Notes: generated by a model not told the origin, from the letters alone. A stretch of 64,000 nt of DNA from CAIYZT01 sp052387855 (GCA_052387855.1 JBQTIT010000031.1:44155-108154), one strand, 5' to 3'; counted from the first letter of the stretch, positions 42,525-51,969 are shown. Numbers and translations: made by a program.

Positions 42525-44549
42525 ATGGCCTATTTTCTCGGCGTCGACACCGGCGGCACCTATACCGACGCGGTGATCCTGGACGAGGCCGCCGACACGG
42601 TGATCGGCAAGGCCAAGTCGCTGACCACGCGCGGCGATCTGGCACTGGGCATCGGCCGGGCCGTGGACGCCGCGCTGGCGATTGCCGGCGTGCCGCCCTC
42701 GGCCATTGCGCTGGCCTCGCTGTCGACCACGCTGGCCACCAATGCGCTGGTCGAGGGGCAGGGCGGCCGGGTGGCGCTGGTTGCCATCGGCTTTGACGAC
42801 GACGATCTGACCCGGGGCGGGCTGACCGAGGCGCTGAAAGGCGACCCGGTGGTGCGCCTGCGCGGCGGGCACAGCCACGCCGGCACCGAGGCGGCACCGC
42901 TGGACCTTGGCGCGCTCAGGGACGCGGTCGAGGCGCTGGGCCCCGAGGTGATGGGCTTTGCCGTGGCCTCCCGTTTCGCCACGCGCAACCCCGCGCACGA
43001 GATCGCCGCGCGCGATCTGATCCGGCAGGCAACCGCCCGCCCGGTCACCTGCAGCCACGAGCTTTCGGCCCGGCTGAACGGGCCAAAGCGCGCGTTGACG
43101 GCGGTCCTGAACGCGCGCCTGATCGGCATGATCGACGGGCTGGTGGCGGCCTGCGAGCGCCACCTTGCGGCGCGGGGCATCACGGCGCCGCTGATGGTGG
43201 TGCGCGGCGATGGCGCGCTGATCTCGGCCGCGATGGTGCGCGAGCGGCCGATCGAGACCATCCTGTCGGGCCCCGCCGCCTCGATCGTCGGGGCGCGCTG
43301 GCTGACGGGTGAAAAGGATGCGCTGGTCTCGGACATCGGCGGCACGACGACGGATGTCGCGATCCTGAAGGGCGGCCTTCCCGAGATCGACCCCGAGGGC
43401 GCCCGCGTCGGCGGCTTTCGCACCATGGTCGAGGCGGTGGCGATGCGAACGACCGGGCTGGGGGGCGACAGCGAGGTCAGCCTGGTCACCGCCGGGCTGA
43501 AGGGCGGGCTGCGGCTGGGGCCGCGCCGGCTGATCCCGGTCGCGCTTTTGGCCTCCGAGCATCCGCAGATGGTGCATGAGGCGCTGGACCGGCTTTTGTC
43601 CAGTGAGGTGGCCGGCGAGTTCGACGGGCGTTTCGTGGTGCCGATGGGCGGGCAGGAGGGCGGGCTTACGCCGCGCGAGCTGGCCGTGCTGCGGCGCGTG
43701 CAGCGCCCGATGCCGCTGGCGGCCGCCCTGACCTCCCGGCTGGAGGTGGCGGCGATGGAGCGTCTGGTGGCGCGCGGGCTGATGATGATCAGCGGCGTGA
43801 CGCCCTCGGATGCGAGCCACGTTCTGGGCCGGCTGGACGCCTGGGATGCCGGCGCGGCGCGGAAGGCGGTGACGCTGCTGGCGCGGCGGCGCAACGGCGC
43901 GGGCGACCGCTTTGCGACGGGGCCGGAGGCGCTGGCCGGGCAGATCATCGACCAGTTGACGGCGCAGACCGTGGAATGCCTGCTGGAGGCGGCCTTTGCC
44001 GAGGACCGGATCGCCGAGGATCGGCCCGAAGGTCTGGCGCGCCACGCGCTGACCCGCGCCGGGCTGGACCAGCATCGCGGCATCCTGTCGATGTCGCTGC
44101 GGCTGGGCGTGCCGGTGATCGGTCTTGGCGCCTCGGCGCCAAGCTATTACGGCGCGGTGGGCGCGCGGCTGGGCTGCAGGATGATCCTGCCCGAACATGC
44201 CGGGGTGGCCAATGCCATCGGCGCCGTGGTCGGCCAGATCAGCCAGCGCGTCAGCGGCCAGATCACCAGCCCCTCGGAAGGGCGCTATACCTTGCACTTG
44301 CCCGAGGGCCTGCGCCACCTGTCCGACCGCGACGCGGCGCTGGCCGAAATGGAGGCGCATCTGACCCGGCAGGCCAGCGAGCGGGCCCGGCAAAGCGGCG
44401 CCGAGGATCTGCGCATTTCGGTGGTCCGCGACATCCGCTCGGCCGAGGTCGAGGGCCAGACGATGTTCATCGAGGCGGTGGTGACGGTGACGGCCTCGGG
44501 CCGGCCGCGCGTGGCGCATGAGCCCGCCAGCGTCGAAGAATCCGCTTGA
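42525..44549 (+). CDS. Hydantoinase/oxoprolinase A-subunit-like protein
   Basis: 674 residues, HyuA family with an ASKHA ATPase fold: N-terminal FLGVDTGGTYTDAVILD phosphate loop, VSDIGGTTTDVAILKGG second phosphate loop, and LGASAPSYYGAVGARLGC near the end. HyuA proteins hydrolyse or carboxylate substrates with ATP together with HyuB, as in N-methylhydantoinase or acetone carboxylase. No HyuB partner is adjacent; the gene stands alone between the SelD fusion and a tRNA. ATG 42525 starts exactly at the family N-terminus. Confidence 0.87.
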   Translation: MAYFLGVDTGGTYTDAVILDEAADTVIGKAKSLTTRGDLALGIGRAVDAALAIAGVPPSAIALASLSTTLATNALVEGQGGRVALVAIGFDDDDLTRGGLTEALKGDPVVRLRGGHSHAGTEAAPLDLGALRDAVEALGPEVMGFAVASRFATRNPAHEIAARDLIRQATARPVTCSHELSARLNGPKRALTAVLNARLIGMIDGLVAACERHLAARGITAPLMVVRGDGALISAAMVRERPIETILSGPAASIVGARWLTGEKDALVSDIGGTTTDVAILKGGLPEIDPEGARVGGFRTMVEAVAMRTTGLGGDSEVSLVTAGLKGGLRLGPRRLIPVALLASEHPQMVHEALDRLLSSEVAGEFDGRFVVPMGGQEGGLTPRELAVLRRVQRPMPLAAALTSRLEVAAMERLVARGLMMISGVTPSDASHVLGRLDAWDAGAARKAVTLLARRRNGAGDRFATGPEALAGQIIDQLTAQTVECLLEAAFAEDRIAEDRPEGLARHALTRAGLDQHRGILSMSLRLGVPVIGLGASAPSYYGAVGARLGCRMILPEHAGVANAIGAVVGQISQRVSGQITSPSEGRYTLHLPEGLRHLSDRDAALAEMEAHLTRQASERARQSGAEDLRISVVRDIRSAEVEGQTMFIEAVVTVTASGRPRVAHEPASVEESA

Positions 44550-44586
44550 CGCTCTGCGGCGCCTCTCCTATCCGTGCCGCCAGTGT

Positions 44587-44663
44587 GGCTAGGTAGCTCA
44601 GTTGGTTAGAGCACGCGACTCATAATCGCGGGGTCGGGGGTTCAAATCCCCCCCTCGCCACCA
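44587..44663 (+). tRNA. tRNA with CAT anticodon, probably tRNA-Ile2 (lysidine type)
   Basis: 77 nt including encoded CCA. D arm GCTC..GAGC, anticodon loop CTCATAA (CAT at 34-36) on a CGCGA/TCGCG stem, T arm GGGGG-TTCAAAT-CCCCC. The anticodon arm GCGACTCATAATCGC equals that of E. coli tRNA-Ile2, whose C34 is changed to lysidine by TilS to read AUA; elongator Met tRNAs usually differ in this arm. The acceptor stem GGCTAGG / CCTCGCC pairs except T4 with C69. Confidence 0.85.
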
Positions 44664-44705
44664 CTTTTCCCCCGCAGGTTTCCGCCCGCCCAATGGCCCC
44701 ACAGG

Positions 44706-44779
44706 GCGGGGGTTTCACACCCCCGCGCCGGTTTGTGCCAAACCGGCTGCCCCCGTGGGATATTTTTTCACAGAGGATG
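44706..44779. repeat. Intergenic repeat family 2, copy 2 (inverted)
   Basis: Almost identical to the 5961-6033 copy but on the opposite strand. It has the GCGGGGG / CCCCCGC hairpin with loop TTTCACA (44706-44726), then GCCGGTTTG / CAAACCGGC-type stem-loop, then CCCCCGTGGGATATTTTTT. It lies between the tRNA gene and the converging rpe gene, just where both transcripts should end. Confidence 0.85.
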
Positions 44780-44786
44780 GGGGCGA

Positions 44787-45473
44787 TCAGGCGCGGGCGG
44801 CGGCGGCGCGCAGGGCGGCGATGTTGGCGCCGTAGGCCGCCGGGTTTTCAGCCGAGCCGCCGGAAAACACAGCCGAGCCGGCCACCAGCACATCGGCGCC
44901 GGCGGCGGCGACGAGGGGGGCGGTCTGTGTCGTCACGCCGCCGTCGATCTCGATCAGGATGGGGCGGTCCGCGATCATCGCGCGCAGGGCCTGCACCTTC
45001 GCGATCTGCGAGGGGATGAACTTTTGCCCGCCAAAGCCGGGGTTCACGGTCATGACGCAGACCAGATCGCAAAGGTCCAGCAGATGGCCGACGGCATCAA
45101 GCCCGGTGCCGGGATTGATCGCCAGGCCCGCCTTGCAGCCGAGGGCGCGGATGGCTTGCAGCGTGCGGTGGATATGGGGGCCGGCCTCCAGATGGGCGGT
45201 GATCACGTCGGCGCCGGCCTCGGCATAGGCCGCCAGCGAGGCGTCGACCGGCGAGATCATCAGATGCACGTCCATCACCGTCCTGATATGCGGGCGGATC
45301 GCGCGGCACAGGGCCGGGCCAAAGGTCAGGTTCGGCACGAAATGGTTGTCCATCACATCGACATGGACCCAGTCAGCGCCCTGCGCCTCGATCGCGCGGA
45401 TCTCGGCGCCGAAATTGGCGAAGTCCGCCGAGAGGATGGACGGGGCGATCTTGATCGGGGGTCTTGCGGGCAT
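44787..45473 (-). CDS. rpe: Ribulose-phosphate 3-epimerase
   Basis: 228 residues, TIM-barrel enzyme that interconverts ribulose 5-phosphate and xylulose 5-phosphate in the pentose phosphate and Calvin cycles. Metal and active-site blocks: IAPSILSADFANFG, WVHVDVMDNHFVPNLTFGP, VHLMI, VMTVNPGFGGQKFI and EIDGGV. The start MPARPPIKIAPS at 45471-45473 gives normal family length. It follows the D,D-carboxypeptidase gene by 69 bases on the same strand. Confidence 0.95.
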   Translation of the reverse strand: MPARPPIKIAPSILSADFANFGAEIRAIEAQGADWVHVDVMDNHFVPNLTFGPALCRAIRPHIRTVMDVHLMISPVDASLAAYAEAGADVITAHLEAGPHIHRTLQAIRALGCKAGLAINPGTGLDAVGHLLDLCDLVCVMTVNPGFGGQKFIPSQIAKVQALRAMIADRPILIEIDGGVTTQTAPLVAAAGADVLVAGSAVFSGGSAENPAAYGANIAALRAAAARA

Positions 45474-45542
45474 GGCGGGCTCCTGTGACGCACCCGCTTT
45501 CGCGCGGAACCTGCCCCGGGGTCAAGCGGGATTGCGTGCGGA

Positions 45543-47159
45543 TCAGGCGCCGATGGGGGTGCAGTCGATCTGGCGGGCGGCAAGCTTGCGGCAGGCAAGC
45601 AGGGCCTCTGCCTCGGTCAGGCCCAGAAAGTTCGCCTCCCAGCCGCCGTTTTGCAGCACCACCTTGCGCAGGCCCATGGCCAGTGTCGCGCTTTCGCGCA
45701 ACTGGACCTTGAGCAGCACGCCCTCGGCCTCGTAAGAGGTCGTGTAGCGGCCGACGTTGATGCCGTACTGGCGCCCGCCCGAGGTTGAGACGCGGGTGAT
45801 GACGGCCGTTTCGGGCGCGGGGATGTCTGCGGCAAGCTGGACCGTGTCCGCCGGCGCGGCCGGCGCGGGCGCGGCGCTGGCAGGTTCTGCCTTTGGCTCG
45901 GGCGCGGCGTAGATCGGCTTGTTGCGCTTTGGCGGGCGGGCCATGGCCACCAGCGCGACCGAGGCCGTGGTGACCGCGGCGGAAATGGTCAGCTCCCTGG
46001 GCGCAGCTTCGACCCCGGCCTCGCTCAGCGCGGCGGCGATGCCGTCAACGTCGACGGCGGGCAGGGTGGCGGCCGCATCGCCTGCGGTTGCCTCAAGCAG
46101 GGCGGCGTCGATGCCCGGATCGAGGCTGGCGACCAGTTCCGCCGCTGCGGCCGCCGCGACCGGGTCGGGCCGCGACAGCGGGCGGGGCGAGGAGGCGACG
46201 GTCATCGTCACGCGCAGGGTCTTGCCGGCGCCGCCCTCGACCTCGGGCAGGGCGCCGTCGACCTGGGCGAGCAGCAGATCGGCGTCCGCGCCATCCAGGT
46301 GCAGCGGGTCGGGCTTGATCGTCCTGGCGCTGCCGGGCGCCTTGGCAAAGCCGAGGTCCATCAGCTTGGAAATCTTGGCGTTGCGGTCGGCGGTGGTCTT
46401 GCCGCCAAAGACCGTGGCGATGATCCGCACGCCGCCCCGCTCGGCGCTGGCGGTCAGGTTGAAGCCGGCCGCGTCGGTATAACCGGTCTTGATCCCGTCC
46501 GCGCCCTTGTAGGCGTCAAGGAACCGGCGGTTGGTGTTGCTGACCGTGGCAATCCCCGCATCGGTCGAGCGGCGCGAGAAGATGTTGTAATATTGCGGAA
46601 AGTCGTAGAACAGGCGCCGCCCGAGGATCGACATGTCCTGCGCGGTCGACAGATGGCCCTTGGCGGTCAGCCCGTTGGCGTTCTTGAAGGTGGTGTTCTT
46701 CATGCCCAGCGCGTGGGCGGTCTTGGTCATGCGCGCGGCAAAGTTGGCCGTGCTGCCGCCGATCGCATCGCCGATCGCCGAGGCCGCGTCATTGGCCGAT
46801 TTCACCGCCGCCGCCCGGATCAGGTGGCGCAGGGCGATCTTTTGCCCGGTCTTCAGCCCCAGCCGCGAGGGGGGCTGCGCCGCCGCATTGGCCGAGACGG
46901 TGATCATCGTTTCAAGCGAGAGACGGCCGCTCTCGATCTCCTGAAAGGCGATGTAGAGCGTCATCATCTTGGTCAGCGAGGCCGGGTGCAGCTTGGTGCT
47001 GGCGTTCTCGGCAAAGAGCGTCTCGCCGGTGCGGGCATCCATCACATATGCGGCATAGGGCGCAGCGCCGGCCGGCAGCGACAGGGCCACAAGCATGGCC
47101 AGACCGACAAAGGCCAGAAAATACCGGACGAGATGTCCAATACGAGTTGCCAAAACCAC
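45543..47159 (-). CDS. D-alanyl-D-alanine carboxypeptidase with C-terminal SPOR domain
   Basis: 538 residues, secreted penicillin-binding protein of the DacA/DacF (S11) type that trims pentapeptides in the periplasm. N-terminal signal: FLAFVGLAMLVALSLPAGAA. Active-site motifs: SLTK (Ser nucleophile), SAN, and KTGYT. A long Ala-rich linker (about residues 290-440) leads to a C-terminal SPOR-like domain (YGINVGRYTTSYEAEGVLLK, then TEAEALLACRKLA), which binds denuded glycan at the septum. The combination is common in Rhodobacterales. Confidence 0.9.
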   Translation of the reverse strand: MVLATRIGHLVRYFLAFVGLAMLVALSLPAGAAPYAAYVMDARTGETLFAENASTKLHPASLTKMMTLYIAFQEIESGRLSLETMITVSANAAAQPPSRLGLKTGQKIALRHLIRAAAVKSANDAASAIGDAIGGSTANFAARMTKTAHALGMKNTTFKNANGLTAKGHLSTAQDMSILGRRLFYDFPQYYNIFSRRSTDAGIATVSNTNRRFLDAYKGADGIKTGYTDAAGFNLTASAERGGVRIIATVFGGKTTADRNAKISKLMDLGFAKAPGSARTIKPDPLHLDGADADLLLAQVDGALPEVEGGAGKTLRVTMTVASSPRPLSRPDPVAAAAAAELVASLDPGIDAALLEATAGDAAATLPAVDVDGIAAALSEAGVEAAPRELTISAAVTTASVALVAMARPPKRNKPIYAAPEPKAEPASAAPAPAAPADTVQLAADIPAPETAVITRVSTSGGRQYGINVGRYTTSYEAEGVLLKVQLRESATLAMGLRKVVLQNGGWEANFLGLTEAEALLACRKLAARQIDCTPIGA

Positions 47160-47339
47160 CTGCCTCGTCGATTGCGCCGCGATTTGTTGTTGTGCGGTCG
47201 CCTTGCTGCCCGGCAGAGGCTAGCACAGGTCCCCTTGTCAGAAAACCCCTTAGTTTCAATGGCTTTGCCGGGGTTCCCGACCTGCGGCGCTGTGTGAGAA
47301 TTGTCCAGATATAGCGTGCGGTTCAATCGGCGCTACCAG

Positions 47340-48047
47340 CTATAGTAAATCCGAGAGCCTCTCGACCAGCGCGGGCAGTGCCGAAAGATCGGCGAGCGCG
47401 TGAAAGCGGGGATGGTCCAGCGGCGGGTCGGCGCGCTCCATCTCCCAGGTCAGCCGGTGCGGGACATGAACGGCAAAGGCGCCGGCGGACAGGGCTGGCA
47501 GGACATCGGACTTGATCGAATTGCCGACCATCATCGCGCGGTCGGGCGGATGGCCATAGCGGGAAAAGATCGCACCATAGCTCGCGGCGGTCTTTTCCGA
47601 GACGATCTCGACCCCGTGCAGCAGATCGCCAAGGCCCGACTGGGCGACCTTGCGTTCCTGGTCCAGCAAGTCGCCCTTGGTGATTACGATCACCTGATGG
47701 CGCCGGGACAGATCGCGCAAGGTGGCCTCGGCGTGGGGGCAAAGCTCCACCGGCTGGGTCAGCATCTCGCGGCCGGCGGAAAGAATCTCGGCGATGTCCC
47801 TGGCCCCGATGCGCCCCTCGGTCACCTCGATGGCGGTTTCGATCATCGACAGCATGAAGCCCTTGACGCCATAGCCATAGTGGCCAAGGTTGCGCCGCTC
47901 GGCCGCGAGCAGGCGTTCGTGCAGGTGCGCCGGTTCGGCATGGTCGCGCAAGAGCGCCTCGAACCGGGCCTGGGTCAGGCGGAAGTGGGTTTCGTTCTGC
48001 CACAGCGTGTCATCGGCGTCGAAAGCGATCAGGGTCAGGGGCGGCAT
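47340..48047 (-). CDS. HAD-family hydrolase
   Basis: 235 residues, haloacid-dehalogenase-like phosphatase. Motif I is FDADDTLW with the nucleophile and acid Asp, motif II VIVITKGD, motif III Lys in SEKT, motif IV MVGNSIKSDVLPA. A helical cap lies between motifs I and II. Likely a small-molecule phosphatase; substrate unknown. ATG 48045-48047 starts the conserved MPPLTLIAFDADD. Divergent from clpS with a 133-bp gap. Confidence 0.88.
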   Translation of the reverse strand: MPPLTLIAFDADDTLWQNETHFRLTQARFEALLRDHAEPAHLHERLLAAERRNLGHYGYGVKGFMLSMIETAIEVTEGRIGARDIAEILSAGREMLTQPVELCPHAEATLRDLSRRHQVIVITKGDLLDQERKVAQSGLGDLLHGVEIVSEKTAASYGAIFSRYGHPPDRAMMVGNSIKSDVLPALSAGAFAVHVPHRLTWEMERADPPLDHPRFHALADLSALPALVERLSDLL

Positions 48048-48180
48048 GACGATCCTCGGTTTTGGCGGGAACCTTGAACGATCGCGGCACGGCAGGCAAT
48101 CGCGCGCATTTGGCTTTTCCCCGCCTGCGGATAGGCTATATTCCCCACCATCAGGATCGGAGCGGCCCTTGGCGGGAAAA

Positions 48181-48513
48181 ATGCCCATGAAGATGAGCGG
48201 AAAGCCCGGCGGGCCGGGGGACGAGTCCGGCGTGCTGACGAAAACCGTCACGCGCACGCAGCGCCCGCCGCTGTACAAGGTGCTGCTGCTGAATGACGAC
48301 TACACACCGATGGAATTCGTCGTCCATGTGCTGGAGCGGTTCTTTGGCCTCAATCACGCGCAGTCCTTCGAGATCATGCTGACCGTCCACAAGAAGGGGC
48401 TGGCCGTGGTTGGGGTCTTTTCGGTCGAGATTGCCGAAACCAAGGTGGCGCAGGTGATGGATTTTGCGCGGCGGCATCAGCACCCGCTGCAATGCACGAT
48501 GGAAAAGGAATAG
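48181..48513 (+). CDS. clpS: ATP-dependent Clp protease adaptor ClpS
   Basis: 110 residues, adaptor that hands N-degron substrates to ClpAP. The core has YKVLLLNDDYTPMEFVVHVL, with the Asn-Asp-Asp substrate-pocket signature, then AHxSFEIMLTVHKKGLAVVG-like helix and the terminal HPLQCTMEKE. Several close ATGs exist (48181, 48187, 48193); all keep the flexible N-terminus. An RsmC-like methyltransferase gene follows after 20 bases. clpA is not downstream here. Confidence 0.93.
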   Translation: MPMKMSGKPGGPGDESGVLTKTVTRTQRPPLYKVLLLNDDYTPMEFVVHVLERFFGLNHAQSFEIMLTVHKKGLAVVGVFSVEIAETKVAQVMDFARRHQHPLQCTMEKE

Positions 48514-48533
48514 GCCCCCTCGGGGCCGCACCC

Positions 48534-49538
48534 ATGCGATCGGCACGACTGGAAATGGCGCTGGAAAGCGGCGCGTTGGCCCTGCCTGCGGCGGGGGGGA
48601 TCGCGGTTTATCATCCGGCCGCGTCCGATGATCTGTCGATGCTGCCCAAGGACCGCTTGCGGCTGATCTGCCCCTTGAAGCCGGACGCGGCGGCGCTTGC
48701 GGCGCGGGGCTACGATCTGGGCGGCGCGGGGCCCGATGCGCTGGCCGTGGTCTGCCTGCCGCGCGCCCGGGCGCTGGCCCATGCGCTGATGCACCGGGCG
48801 ATGGGCGATCTTGCGCCCGGCGGGCGGATGGTGCTGGACGGGCAAAAGCTGGACGGGATCGAGGCGGCGGTGAAAGAGCTCAAGGCGCTTGGCCTGCGCG
48901 TGGGCGAGGCGCTGTCAAAGGCGCATGGCAAGCTGGTGGTCGTGGACAAGGCCCCGCTGCCCGAGGGTTGGGCCGACCGTTTCAGCGACATCGGCGGCGG
49001 GTTCGTCACGCAGCCCGGGGTCTTTTCGGCGGATGGGGCGGATCGGGGTTCGGTCCTTCTGGCGCAGGCCCTGCCGGCCAAGCTGCCGTCGCATATGGTC
49101 GATCTGGGGGCCGGCTGGGGCTATCTGTCGCGCGCGGTGCTGGCGCGCGAGGGGGTCAAGAGCCTTGATCTGGTCGAGGCCGACGCCCGGGCGCTTGCGT
49201 GCGCGCGACGGAACATCACCGATCCGCGCGCGCGTTTCCTGTGGGAGGACGCGGTCACCTTCAAGCCGCCGAAAGCATGGGGCGGGGCGGTGATGAACCC
49301 GCCCTTTCACACCAGCCGCGAGTCCGAGCCGGCGCTTGGCCTGGCCTTTGTGCGCGCGGCGCACCGGGGGCTGACGCCGGACGGCCAACTCTGGATGGTG
49401 GCCAACCGGCACCTGCCCTATGCGCCGCTGGTGGCCGAGCTGTTCCACAGGGTCGAAGAGATCGGCGGCGACGGTGCCTTTCGCATCCTGCGCGCCGAGG
49501 GGCCGAAGCGCCCCGCGCGCACCGGCACGCGCGGCTGA
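48534..49538 (+). CDS. RsmC-like class I SAM-dependent rRNA methyltransferase
   Basis: 334 residues with two methyltransferase-like halves, the C-terminal one complete. SAM motif I is MVDLGAGWGYLSRAVL, the acidic loop LDLVEADARAL, and the catalytic NPPF is in GGAVMNPPFHTSRE. This fits RsmC, which makes m2G1207 of 16S rRNA, or RlmG. ATG 48534 gives MRSARLEMALESG. It is probably cotranscribed with clpS. The N-terminal half has lost its SAM motif, as in RsmC. Confidence 0.85.
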   Translation: MRSARLEMALESGALALPAAGGIAVYHPAASDDLSMLPKDRLRLICPLKPDAAALAARGYDLGGAGPDALAVVCLPRARALAHALMHRAMGDLAPGGRMVLDGQKLDGIEAAVKELKALGLRVGEALSKAHGKLVVVDKAPLPEGWADRFSDIGGGFVTQPGVFSADGADRGSVLLAQALPAKLPSHMVDLGAGWGYLSRAVLAREGVKSLDLVEADARALACARRNITDPRARFLWEDAVTFKPPKAWGGAVMNPPFHTSRESEPALGLAFVRAAHRGLTPDGQLWMVANRHLPYAPLVAELFHRVEEIGGDGAFRILRAEGPKRPARTGTRG

Positions 49539-49677
49539 ACCCCCGGGTGTTGCCTGCCGCCAGAGGCATGCGCGCGCCGGCTTGAGCGGCGCTTAAATCC
49601 TGCCCGCATAAGGCTGATCGCGCATCCCCCGGGGTCTGCCGGCGCGGATGCGTTTCAATCAACGCGGGGCGTGGCGC

Positions 49678-51969
49678 ATGAACAAGGCGATAACCGAAGG
49701 GCTGGCGTTGATGCCGCCGCAGTTTTCCGCAGGTCTGAACCTGTGGTCGCGCGAGGATGGCCTGACGGGGCAGGGGTCCTACCTGGCCCAGCCCAACGCG
49801 GCCTATGTGCCCAACGATCAGGATTTCGGCGGCTGCCTTGAGCTGCAAAAGATTGAGCCGACGCAAAGGCTGCGCTGCTTTCAGGACATCCCGTTCCAAC
49901 CCGGCCTTTACCTTCAGGTCACGGTGCGGATCAAGGCGATGTCGGGCGCGCTGCCCTCGGTTCGCATCGCCGGCTGGGCCGAAAGCGCGGCGGGCGGCAA
50001 CGTGACGGCGGCGGACCAGATCGGCCCCTCGGTGGCGCTGACCAGCTATGGCGAGATCGTCACGCTCAAGGCCATCGTCGGATCGGGGAACCGGACCGGG
50101 GTCGACATGATCTGGGGCACGGCGCCGGTTCTGGGGCATTTCGGGCTGGACCTGACCGGCTCGGACGGCGGCGTGGTGCGGATCGAGGACATCGTCATCG
50201 AGGATGTCTCGTCGATCTTTCACTCGGTGCAGTTCGACTGGGTCGACGTGCGCGACCACGGCGCGATCGGCGACGGCGTGACCGACGACAAGGCCGCCTT
50301 TGACGCCGCCGACGTGGCGGCCAGTGGCAAGCGGGTGATCGTGCCGCCGGGGAGCTATTTCATCGGCTCGAACCTGACGCTCGACAACCCGGTGCAGTTC
50401 GAGGGCACCCTGTCCATGGCCGCCGCGACGCGGCTGGCGCTGGTGCGCAACTACGATCTGGCCAATTATACCGCCGCGATGGGATCCGAGCTTGAAGGCT
50501 TCAAGAAGGCGCTTCAGGCGCTCTTTTACTTCACCGACCATGTGGAGTTGAGCCTGAATGGCCGCAAGGTGGAACTGGCCGAGCCGATCGACGTGGCCAC
50601 GCTCGCGGGACTGACCGTCTTTGCCCAGCGCCGGCTGATCACCAACGGGCAGCTTTCGGTTCTGGCCGGTGCCGCGTGGGACAGCGCGGCGGTCACCTCG
50701 GTTGCCAATTACAATACCGCGACGCCGGCGGTCTTGACGGGCGTTGCCAATGTGAACGCCATCCAGATCGGCGCGCGCATCAGCGGCACCGGGGTCGGGC
50801 GCGAGGTCTATGTGCTGGCCAAGGATGTTCTGGCCGGCACGGTCACCCTGTCAAAGCCGCTCTATGGCGGCACTGTCGCCAACCGGACCTATACCTTTAC
50901 CCGGCACCGCTACATGCTGGATTTCTCGGGCTTTGACGAGCTGTCCAAGTTCGAGATCAAGAATGTCGAGATGATCGGCAACGGCATCGCAAGCTGCATC
51001 ATGCTTGCGCGGGACGGCACCCGCTTTGTGCTTCAGGATTGCGTGATCAACAAGCCAAAGGACAAGGGCATCACCTCGATCAACCTTGGCTGCCAGGACC
51101 TTCATGTTCAGGACTGCGAGTGCATCTCGAACGAGGTCGAGGTGGCGGCGCAGGACCGCGTCTCGATCCTGCTGAACGTCAATGCAAACGACACCAAGAT
51201 TCGCGGCAACCGCGCCATGCGGTTCGCGACGACGGCGGTCATGGCCGGCACGGGCCACATGTTCAACGGCAACCACTTCTTTCAGGGGGACAACACCACC
51301 CTGGGGGTTCGCCGCGCCGGGATCGTGCTGACCGAAGCGAATTGCAAGACCTTTGTCACCGGCAACTACATCGACAACTGCACCGTCGAGTGGACCAACG
51401 AGCATGACAATATCCCCGACCTGGGGGCCGAATACCATTTCGGCGCCCTGACACTGACCGGAAACACCTTTACCGTTCAGGGCGTGGCGCCGGGGTTCCG
51501 CTGGTTCATCCTGAAACCCTTTGGCGCCGGGCATTCGATTCAGGGCCTCAGCGTGATCGGCAACGTGTTTCGCACGGTCAATGCCACCGTCGACCGGATC
51601 GAGGCGGTGGACACCACCTTTGCGCCGCTGGACTATGCCAGCTTCAAGAACGTGGTGTTTCAGGCCAACAGCTTTGCCGTCATCACCCAGCCCACGGCCA
51701 GCCCGATCCTGATCCAGCACGTGCAGGCGACGGCGGCGGATACCTGGACGGTGGATTCGGCGGGCTATCTGCCCTTTGGCGCCCGGGCGCGGAACGTCGA
51801 GGCGGTGACGTTCGAGGGCGCGGTCAAGAACACCTCGAACGTCACGCAATACGTGATGCCCTTTACGGTGAACGAACAAGGCGCCGGTGGGGCCTTTGCC
51901 CATCTGCGCTTTAGCCTGGCGGTCAGCGGCACCGCCTGGGTGACCCTGCGCTGCGATAACCCCGTCTGA
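49678..51969 (+). CDS. Right-handed beta-helix (pectate-lyase superfamily) protein, possible GTA/phage-type spike
   Basis: 763 residues without signal peptide. An N-terminal adaptor-like region (MNKAITEGLALMPPQFSAGL, FGGCLELQK) is followed by a jelly-roll-like stretch, then the Pectate_lyase_3 start VRDHGAIGDGVTDDKAAFDA, VIVPPGSYFIGS and about twelve Asn-rich beta-helix turns (FVTGNYIDNC, LTLTGNTFTV), with a distinct C-terminal domain. The layout, lacking export signals, fits a receptor-binding spike. I recall similar N-termini in Rhodobacterales head-spike proteins of gene transfer agents (GhsB), but no GTA gene is near. A polysaccharide lyase is the alternative. Confidence 0.7.
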   Translation: MNKAITEGLALMPPQFSAGLNLWSREDGLTGQGSYLAQPNAAYVPNDQDFGGCLELQKIEPTQRLRCFQDIPFQPGLYLQVTVRIKAMSGALPSVRIAGWAESAAGGNVTAADQIGPSVALTSYGEIVTLKAIVGSGNRTGVDMIWGTAPVLGHFGLDLTGSDGGVVRIEDIVIEDVSSIFHSVQFDWVDVRDHGAIGDGVTDDKAAFDAADVAASGKRVIVPPGSYFIGSNLTLDNPVQFEGTLSMAAATRLALVRNYDLANYTAAMGSELEGFKKALQALFYFTDHVELSLNGRKVELAEPIDVATLAGLTVFAQRRLITNGQLSVLAGAAWDSAAVTSVANYNTATPAVLTGVANVNAIQIGARISGTGVGREVYVLAKDVLAGTVTLSKPLYGGTVANRTYTFTRHRYMLDFSGFDELSKFEIKNVEMIGNGIASCIMLARDGTRFVLQDCVINKPKDKGITSINLGCQDLHVQDCECISNEVEVAAQDRVSILLNVNANDTKIRGNRAMRFATTAVMAGTGHMFNGNHFFQGDNTTLGVRRAGIVLTEANCKTFVTGNYIDNCTVEWTNEHDNIPDLGAEYHFGALTLTGNTFTVQGVAPGFRWFILKPFGAGHSIQGLSVIGNVFRTVNATVDRIEAVDTTFAPLDYASFKNVVFQANSFAVITQPTASPILIQHVQATAADTWTVDSAGYLPFGARARNVEAVTFEGAVKNTSNVTQYVMPFTVNEQGAGGAFAHLRFSLAVSGTAWVTLRCDNPV

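Noticed and set aside
44587..44663. Elongator or initiator tRNA-Met
   Set aside because: The anticodon is CAT, but the GCGACTCATAATCGC arm is that of tRNA-Ile2, and the 1-72 pair is G-C, unlike initiator tRNA. Elongator Met is still possible at low probability.
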